A program made the translations under genes and the position numbers. DNA of 64,000 bases from Hydra vulgaris (Eukaryota; Cnidaria; Hydrozoa; Anthoathecata; Hydridae): NCBI RefSeq assembly GCF_038396675.1, contig NC_088922.1:19257001-19321000 (forward strand), written 5' to 3'. The notes under the pieces were generated by a model, which was not told the origin of the DNA, did not search any database, and was given only the letters and a program-made list of their open reading frames with translations. Within the stretch, counting starts at the first letter, position 1; every line of letters starts with the position of its first letter. This document shows, in pieces, positions 51,201 to 60,200 of this stretch.

Positions 51201-54200
51201 TGTAAAACTAAATTCTATTTAAAGCACACGTCCCGGGAATCATGAGAAACTGTCACGGAAGACTCCGCAAAATCCTTTGGAGGAAATGATCCTCACACAT
51301 TACTGTTTTCAAAAATGCAAAAAATGAAATCTTTTGTGGCCGAGAAAAAAAAATCAGTTTGAATTTTTTTCATTTATTCCTTAAAATCATGAATTGACAA
51401 CTTTGACTCTTTTTGCATTTTTACAGCATATCTAAACAAATTCTACTCAAGCACTCTTTAGATATGGATACTGAGATGAATTTGACCATAAACATCTTTA
51501 CTAAGAAAAAATAAGTAAAAAATAAATATATTAATATAAATTCTTTTTAAAGTTTTGTATCTATTCTAACAAGCCGTAAATGATACCATTTCCTGATATG
51601 TAATTTTTTATTAGACAGGATTTGTTAGTTCTTCCCAATATGACTAAAGGACCAATCTTTAAATATTTGCTTTGTGCTATATTTTTAATCAAAATTTATT
51701 TTCTGAATTCCGGGAAATAGAACTGACAAAATAAAGTGTGCAATACCTACATATCTGTGCATGAGAATTTATCTGCTTCGGATCCCATTTTAAAGGTAAA
51801 TTTTCCATAAAAATCTAATGATGACAAGGTGTTTCTTGACCAATAACTCATTTTATTTTTATTTTTTAAATACATTTTCAATGTCAACTTTTACTAGTCA
51901 CCAATATGACAGCCCTAATCATATGCATAAAAGTAGTAATTTTCTTTAGATCTGCTTTGCGATCATGCCTAATTCAGTCAAGTCCCATGATGAATGCAGG
52001 AAAACAGTTTGTTTTCTCTGCATGAGAAAGTGTGTCAGAGAGGTGACAGGCTACTTGATACAAGTTGTGCTAAAAACCCTTCCAACTCCTATAGACTTCA
52101 GTGACTCAAGAGTGCCCAGAGGCATTTGTGACACATGTAGGCTTGCATTAGGGAAAAAAGCAAGGGGAGAGTCTGTCACCATTTCTCCTGTCTTTGACTT
52201 CTTCTCTATCAGGATGAGACCAGTTACAAGAGAGCAAGCATTTGACTGCCTTATCTGTAAGATAGGGCGGATGAAGTTCCTTGAAAAGCATCCTCTGGAC
52301 AACCCACCGTCTTTAAATTCAGTACAGCCTCAAGCAACACAGCGGAGGTGCTCAGACTGCTTTTCAATCATTGGAAGAGGGGTGCCACACAACTGCAGCA
52401 ATGCCTCCTTTAGTGAACATATGACAGCACTTGAAAACCCTAAGGTTGGAAAGCAAATTGCAGCATCTGTAGTTGCTGCCAAGGAAGCCTCTCCACATGG
52501 GACTGTGAAACTGGCTCAAGCCTCTGGTGGGCGCCCTTTGCGAGTGAAGAAAGGTAAAACTTATTGTTCTTAATAGGTATTGTTACATTATTTTCGTGGT
52601 TTAAATACTTAAGAGATTTTTGTAAATTAGTAATGAGAATTCCTCTGTGATTCTAGTTTCATCCAGTGCCAAAAATCTCTTCTCTGAAGCTGATGTTTTG
52701 AGCGCTCGAGACTTAGTGCAACTTCAAGCCAACACCGGGCTGTCAAATCAATCTGTATAGAAACTAGTGTCCATACTTAACCACTTCTACCAGGCTCGAG
52801 TCTTGGAGCCAAACATTCACGCAAAGTTTGCTGAGCTTGGCAAGAGCTTAGCAGAATACTTTACCTAATCTACAATTGAGATCACCACTGACAAAACATA
52901 AAAAAGAAGTCAAATTGTTGTTCACTGCATCCAACTAGCAGACCTTCTTGATCAGCTGCTGCTCTAAAGGAAAATTTACTCAGAACATGTCGTGAAGCTT
53001 GGCATTTATGGTGGAGGAGGCTTTCTCAAGATCAGCCTCGGAGTTCAAGAAGCTGAACAACCTGAAGACTTACAATTTTCCCCTCGAAAAAAGACTCTGG
53101 CTTCACAAGTGGCAAAAGACACAAGCGTCAAGTGCCAGCTTCTGGTTGCCATTGCTGAAGATGTTCCTGAAAACTACACCAACATTCAGAAGATCCTTGA
53201 CTTAATCCATCCTGATGGACTTGACTTTCTCCTCTCCTGCGACTTAAAACTGGCCAACATTGTAAGTTGCATTCAGTCCCATTCCTGCTCACATCCCTGC
53301 ACTTGGTGTGATGTTGAAGCAAAAAAACTCTCTCAAAAAGGGAACCTTCGGACGTTTGGGTCACTGCGACAGTGCTTTGATGCCTTTCAGGTAAAAATCA
53401 CATTCCTTCTTTACGTAGAAAATTTATTTCATTCAGTCTTAATTCTTGACTATTTCAGTTACCAATTCAAACAACAATAACTGTTTCTTGATACCAGATC
53501 TAACCTTTATTCTTTCATTAATGTCAATTTAATATAAAAATTGGAAAAATAAAATTGTTTTTGTGTTTCAGGCACATGGGCAAGATCCAAAACAAGCACG
53601 ACTGTTCAAGATTGTCATTCACTTGCCACTCTTCGACAAACCAGACAGCTCTTTGTTTCTCACCTTCATAGCACCCATGGAGCTCCACCTCCTCCTTGGT
53701 GGTCAATCACCTCTTCAAGGCCTTGGTAGTCAATCACCTCCTTGGTGGTCAATCACCTCTTTAAGGCCTTGAAAGAGGCTTGGCCAAAGGCTGATGATTG
53801 GCCAAGATCAATGCGTATCAAGAGCCAGCCTTTCCATGGTGGCCAGTTTGCTGGCAATGAATGTCGTAAGCTTCTGAAAAATGTAGATGTGCTGAGGCAA
53901 CTGGCTGAGCAGGTACTTTTTAAGTTTTACAACTTACCTTATGCTAATCTCTTCAGAAGTACATGGTATAGTGTTTTGTTTTTGTTTTTCTTTACTAAAT
54001 TTGAGCATTTCTTTATACAGGATTGTGCCTTCAATATTTTTGGAATCATCGACACTCTTCAAAAGTTTGATGCTGTAGTGTCCTTCTGCTTTGGCAGCAC
54101 CCTTGATCCTCACTTCGCTTCAAAGATTCAGGCCTTCAGAGCATCATACCTTTCTTTCCAAGGGGTCAGTATCACCCCAAAAGTTCACGCAGTGTTCTTC

Positions 54201-57200
54201 CAGGTGGAAGACTTTATTCTGTTGAAAAAAGAATCAATGGGCAAATACAGTGAGCAAGCCACTGAGGCACTGTATCACAGCTTCATATATCATTGGGAAA
54301 GATACAAAGGCCCAACAACCATCCAGAGTATGCAAAGTGGCTCAAAACATGCATGGTTGACAACAGCAAGAGTGTCTAAAGTCATCAAGAGTTTGTAATC
54401 TGTTTGGCTTGATTTAGGAATCCTTTTTAAAGATTATTGTGTACACATTCATCTTAGTATCCATATCTAAAGAGTGCTTGAGTAGAATTTGTTTAGATAT
54501 GCTGTAAAAATGCAAAAAGAGTCAAAGTTGTCATTTCCTGATTTTAAAGAATAAATGAAAAAATTCAAACTGATTTTTTTTTCTCGGACGGTCACAAAAG
54601 ATTTCATTTTTTGCATTTTTGAGAACAGTAATGTGTGAGAATCATTCCCTCCAAAGGATTTTTTCGGAGTCTTCCGTGACAGTTTCTCATGATTCCCGGG
54701 ACGTGTGAAAGACGGGAGAATACATAAAATAAAATTTTTCAGTTTATATTTGAAAGTGGGATAAGTGTGAAATATATCAAAATTTGACAAAACAACCTTA
54801 TTCCAAAGATACGGTGCGCGATAAGCAATACAAAACTTATTAAACTTGGTTCGATAAAAAGGTTCATATATGAGAAAATTATTTCTAAGTGTAGGGGAAA
54901 CCGGGGCTAGTTGGCCGCAAGATTAAGTTGACGAACTGCGTTTATCTTTAGAGCCTTTCATCAGAAAGTGACAAAAATTACTCAGAAACTTCCTTATTGA
55001 CCATTTCATCATTCACTGTAGTATTGTCAAGATTCGCGCATGCGCATGGGAGATATTGAGATTTATGCGTTTTTTGGACAAAAACGTAACTTTTAGAACA
55101 CCTTTTTACTTTACAAAGAAAATATTCAGTCGTATGAAAAAAAAATTATTGTAAAAGTTCCATTCACAATTGGTTTACTATATCCAATCAGACTTTTTTA
55201 TTAATTTTACTAATTTTTAACAATATTGAAAATATTCATTCTTACAAAAAAATTAAAAAAAATTTTTTTTTAGTTTTTTTTTCCACAGATAAAAGGTGGG
55301 CTACTATTTGGCTTTTATACGGACTAATATTTCGTACCAGCTAAAAGTAATATTAAATTTTGGGATAAAATTGTTGCAAAAATTAATTTAAAAAAAATTT
55401 CTATTAATTTTGCACTTAATAGTACATTAATAATCATTTTTATAGTTTGCGCCAACTTACCCCGTGGTGGGGTAAGTTGGCGTAATTTTTTTTTTTGAGG
55501 GTCCGGAAAGGCCCCAAGAATTTTTTTTTGTAAATGAATGCAAATTTTATAAGATACCCTAATCCATACTCTTTAAGACTACACTTTAATATTTTTAAAA
55601 AAATGTAGTTAGGGCTACAGAGCTCATAGAGTAAAAACCGAGCCAACTAGCCCCGGTCTCCCCTATATTTATTTATTGGTTTTTCACAAAAGAGATCTTT
55701 AAAGACAGATAAGGATAAGTCATTTTTCCACAAATACATAAAGCATAAGACTTTAAACATATTAAGCTCATATATATTGAGAATTTTCATTTCAATAAAA
55801 AAAGGTTTGGAATGAGTGTATCGATCCGCAAAATTAAACGGATCGCACGCTTCTGACGGCGGTAAAGACATTGTAACTTACTTTTTTCTGTGCTTCCCCA
55901 TACAATATTTGCATAATTTAAATAACTATGTATAAATGAGTAGTAGAGTTGGGTTAAACTTTTTTTACTTAAATATGTTCTGGATTTATATGAAATTCCA
56001 ATGCTTTTGGAAATTTTTGTGCTAATATAGTCAATATGTGCTTTCCAAGTGATGTTTTCATCAAGAAAAACAACCAAAAACTTTGTGACATAGTGTCTTT
56101 TTATTTCAGTATCATCAATAATAATTTTGGGCAAATTTGGGGGTAAATAAGCTTTTTTTGAGACAGGATGGAACAGAATTCATTTTGTTTTGTTACTGTT
56201 TAGAGTTAGTTTATTGCATTTGAACCACTTGGAAATATTTTTAAGTTGCTCGTTCATGCTAGAAAAGAATTTGTAAATATCATTATTGGAAAGAAATAAG
56301 TTGGTATCATCAGCAAACATGATACTCATTAAATTTGAGGCTTTATTTAGGTCGTTTATATAAATCAAGAACAACAGTGGTCCCAAAATGGAGCCTTGGG
56401 GAACGCCACATGAAATATTTAGAAACTCATTAGAATAATTATTATTACTAAAAACAAACTGCTTACGGTTTGATAAATAACTTCTGAACCATTTTATGAC
56501 GTAATTTACTTCATAGTATTTCAGTTTTTGTATCAAAATTTGATGATCGACAGTATCGAATGCTTTCGATAGATCGATGAAAACACCTAAAGTATATTTG
56601 ATGATCGACAGTATCAAATGCTTTCGATAGATCGATGAAAACACCTAAAGTATATTTAGACTTTTCAAAAGAATTAGAAATTTCACGTACAAATTGGATA
56701 ATTGCATGTTCCGTAGAATTGTTTATTTTAAAACCAAATTGGTTGACGTATAACAAATTATTAGAAAGAAAATAATTGTATAGTCTATTGTACATAATGC
56801 GTTCTAGTATTTTTGAAAATGTGCAGAGGACGGAAATAGGACGATAATTACTGATATTTTTTTGATCTCCCTCTTTTAAAATAGGGGTAACTTTTGCAAT
56901 TTTTAATCGGTTAGGAAATAATCCTTGATGGATAGATGCTCATATACTTTAAAAAGAATATCTTTTAATTGTTCAAAACATTCTATAACTATATTACCGT
57001 TTATGTCATCTGCTCCGCTTGCTTTGCTTTTTTTAAGTGATTTGAATGCTCTTTCAAATTCTTGAAAAGATAGTTTTGAATATAATTCGTTGGAACCATT
57101 GCAATTATCCATCTGTACTAGAAAATCGTTAAATTTTGCTTTGGTAAAAGGAATTTTATTTGCTAGTTTAGGACCGATGTCAATAAAAAATTTGTTAAAC

Positions 57201-60200
57201 TCATGAGCTAGATCTCTTGGATCACATATACGTTTGTTATCAACAATAATTATCTGGGGGAAAGAACCTGAGCATTTCTTTTGTCTACCACTAATTTTGT
57301 TCATTACAAGCCAAATGCGTCTTGAGTTATTTTTGAATTTATCTAGAAGTTTTGAGTAGTAATTTTTTTTCAAGTTTTTACGAACTTTTTCAAATAGATA
57401 TTTGTAATCTTTTTATATTTTCTCATTTGAAGATGATTTTGTTTTGAGATATTTTATATACAGCTTCTGTTTTATCTTGGATGATTTTTTAAATCCTTTT
57501 GTTTTTTGTTACCCAAGGATTGTTTATATTTTTTGGAGTTATTGTTCTTTTAATAATAGGGAAGTTTGCATCGGAGTAAAAGGTTTCAAAAAAATTATCG
57601 TAAATTTTGTCTGCATTGTCATTGCTTCCAGTGCAGTAACGATAATTGGTTTTTAAACTAGTTTATATTAGTATGGTTAAAAGTGCGTGTTTTAACTTTG
57701 ATTTATTTATTTTTATTTTCATATTTTGAATTAAGTCTTCTTTAAACCTTTTCTAAAAATACTTTGTTCAAAAAAAAAATGCTCAAGTTCTCGCTCACGC
57801 CGTCAGGTGGTCGATAACAACAGCTTAATAAATTGTTTTGTGATTGATTGTTTATAATTTCTATAGTTAAAATTTCTTTATCGCCATCGGAAGCACTTAA
57901 ATCATTCCTAACGGTATAAAAAATATTTTCATTCGCATAAAAAAGGACTCCTCCGTCGCGTTTATTTACTTGTCTTTTGAGCGAAATTAATTTAAAATGT
58001 GGAATATTAAAATTAGAATTACTATCCAAGTCATTTGAAATCCACGTTTCAGTTAAACAAGTTGTTATTAAGACTTCGAATATTTACGTGTAGAATTCTA
58101 ATTTTATTTAAATTTTTGTCATAAACATTTTTAAAAAGAAACCCTTCTAATTCGCATGGATAGTGATATAAGCAATCCGAGCAGTTTTTTATATTAGGGT
58201 TTATATTTTCATCAGAATTCAATTAAAAAACAGAATTCAGTAAGTTAAATCTTATAAATTCAAAATCACTTATTCCAGCCATTTTTATTATTTTTTTTAA
58301 TTTATCAGATCATTCATTTTAGAAAAGTTTCTTTTTAAAATTTAGTGTAAGGGATAGGGTTTCTAAATTCTCTGCATAAAATTCTATCATATTTAATAAT
58401 AGCATACTTACCCTCACCACGCAATCGTTTGACCTCTTCCCATAATTTTTTGCGACTCTTGATCGTTTCCTTCGCGAAATCTTCGTTGATAAACACACCA
58501 GTACCTTTCAAGTTTTTAACGGCATTTAGAATTCTGTTCTTGTCCTGATAGTTTAAGAGTTTCAGAACTATTGTTCTGGATATTTTGCTATCTCTTATTT
58601 TTCCTACTCTATGTGCTCTCTCTACAACTACTTTGCTGTTTATTTTAAGTTGGTTTTTAAAAATATCTTTTACTGTATCTTCACAATCAGTTCAGGTTTC
58701 ATTCGGTTTTTCTTCTACTCCATTTATTCGGAGGTTATTTCGTCTAGATCTATTTTCTAAGTCGATTGTTTTTTTGCTCAAAATGTTCAACTCGTTATCA
58801 TAGCATTTCTTAATTTGTTTTATCTTTTCTATTAGGTTTGTTTCTTGAAAGTTTAATGTAGTTTTAACATCGCGTAAGTCTTTTTGAATATTCATCACAT
58901 TGGGTTTATTGTTATTTACATAAATTTCAATTTTTTCAATTCTTTCGGTTATTATTTTTAAGTTTGCACTCATTATCGACGCAAAGCTCTTTTCTTGTTC
59001 CATTAACAACTTTTCTGTTTCTTGCAGTATACATATTTTTTGTTCCACCAATTTCTTGATAACTAACTTTTCTATATTTTTAAACGAATTTTCCATATTT
59101 GTAAAATATTTTATAATTTAACACGCTGTAGAAAAAACGCGTCTGTTTGTTTCAACACGCTGCTTTTTTTATATATATATTAACCAAGTAAAAACAAAAA
59201 TATTTATATATATACTACTGTGATCAAAAAGTAAGGTGAATTTTTAATTTAAACTTCCGCCTTATTCGAATCGTCCAATCTTTTTTATTTTTAAGTTGGT
59301 AGGAATGTCATTAACATTTGCGCCAAATTACATGTCAAACTCATAATTATTTTTTTTTGTTTACGCTTGTTTCTGAAGTACCAAAAGTGCATTCGGCGAT
59401 TTTCACGATGTCTAATTTTGTTGAGCAAAGAAGTGCTATTAAATTTTGTTTGCGGAATGATATTTCTGCTGCTGAAACGTATCGAATGTTGCAAAAGGCC
59501 TTCGGTGAAGAGACTATGTCTCAAAAAAATGTTTACAAGTGGTACAAAGACTTCAAAGAAGGCCGAGAACGTGTTGATGACTTGGAACGCTCCGGACGAC
59601 CATCGACTTCGATTGATGATCGCCACATCAACAAAATCAAAGAATTGGTGCTTGCAAATCGTCGGTTAACCATTCGAGACCTTGTTGGCATGGTTGGAAT
59701 ATCATTTGGGTCGGTGCAAGCGATTTTGAAGGACCATTTGGGCCTCAGAAGACTCAAATCACGCTTGGTGCCGAAATTTCTCAATTTCTTTGAAAAAGAG
59801 CGTCGCGTTAAAACGTGTGAAGCAATGCTTTCTGACTATCAAGACGTCTACAAACAAATTATTACTGGCGATGAGACTTGGGTCTACGCATACGACCCTG
59901 AAACAACCGACCAATCGAGTGAATACCGTGAAAAAGGCGAGCCGAGACCGAAGCAACCACGTCAAAGTCGCTCAAAAATCAAGGTCATGTTGACTGTTTT
60001 CTTTGATTATTGTGGTGTCGTGCACTACGAATTCCTTCCAACTGGCCAAACTGTCAACAAGGAATATTATTTAAGCGTTATGCGACGTTTGCGCGAAGCT
60101 ATTCGCAAAAAGAGACCGGAACTATGGGCCAATAACTCTTGGATTTTGCACCACGATAATGCGCCTTCGCACACAGCACTGGTTCTTCGTGAGTTTTTCG

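Larger units (their letters stand above)
51225..54707 (+). mobile_element. 3.5 kb DNA transposon of uncertain superfamily, AAAG target duplication
   Basis: CACACGTCCCGGGAATCATG at the left is exactly inverted at the right. The inverted similarity runs inward for about 260 bp (51225-51486 against 54444-54707), including CTGTCACGGAAGACTCCG, TTTTGCATTTTTACAGCATA and AAGAGTGCTTGAG. The flanks are AAAG on both sides (51221-51224 and 54708-54711). It carries one four-exon gene. A 4 bp duplication plus long terminal repeats fits superfamilies such as Sola, but I could not confirm this. It inserted into the 3' part of LINE B. Confidence 0.85.
54712..58282 (-). pseudogene. LINE B ORF2: endonuclease-reverse transcriptase, disrupted
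   Basis: The minus strand starts at ATG 58282 ([19 protein letters not shown], with a stop) and has endonuclease pieces [12 protein letters not shown] and, after a deletion, [15 protein letters not shown] and [11 protein letters not shown] (57742-58080). The RT follows (57373-56180): [66 protein letters not shown]. The C-terminal part has [19 protein letters not shown] (55787-56134), then a MITE (54894-55663), then the last block [20 protein letters not shown] up to 54712. A 58 bp tandem duplication at 56541 shifts frame right after the motif A DLSKAFD. Clade: CR1/Jockey group. Confidence 0.85.

Noticed and set aside
52051..52302. Minus-strand ORF at 52051-52302 and 53128-53364
   Set aside because: Antisense shadows of the transposase exons at 51965-53390.
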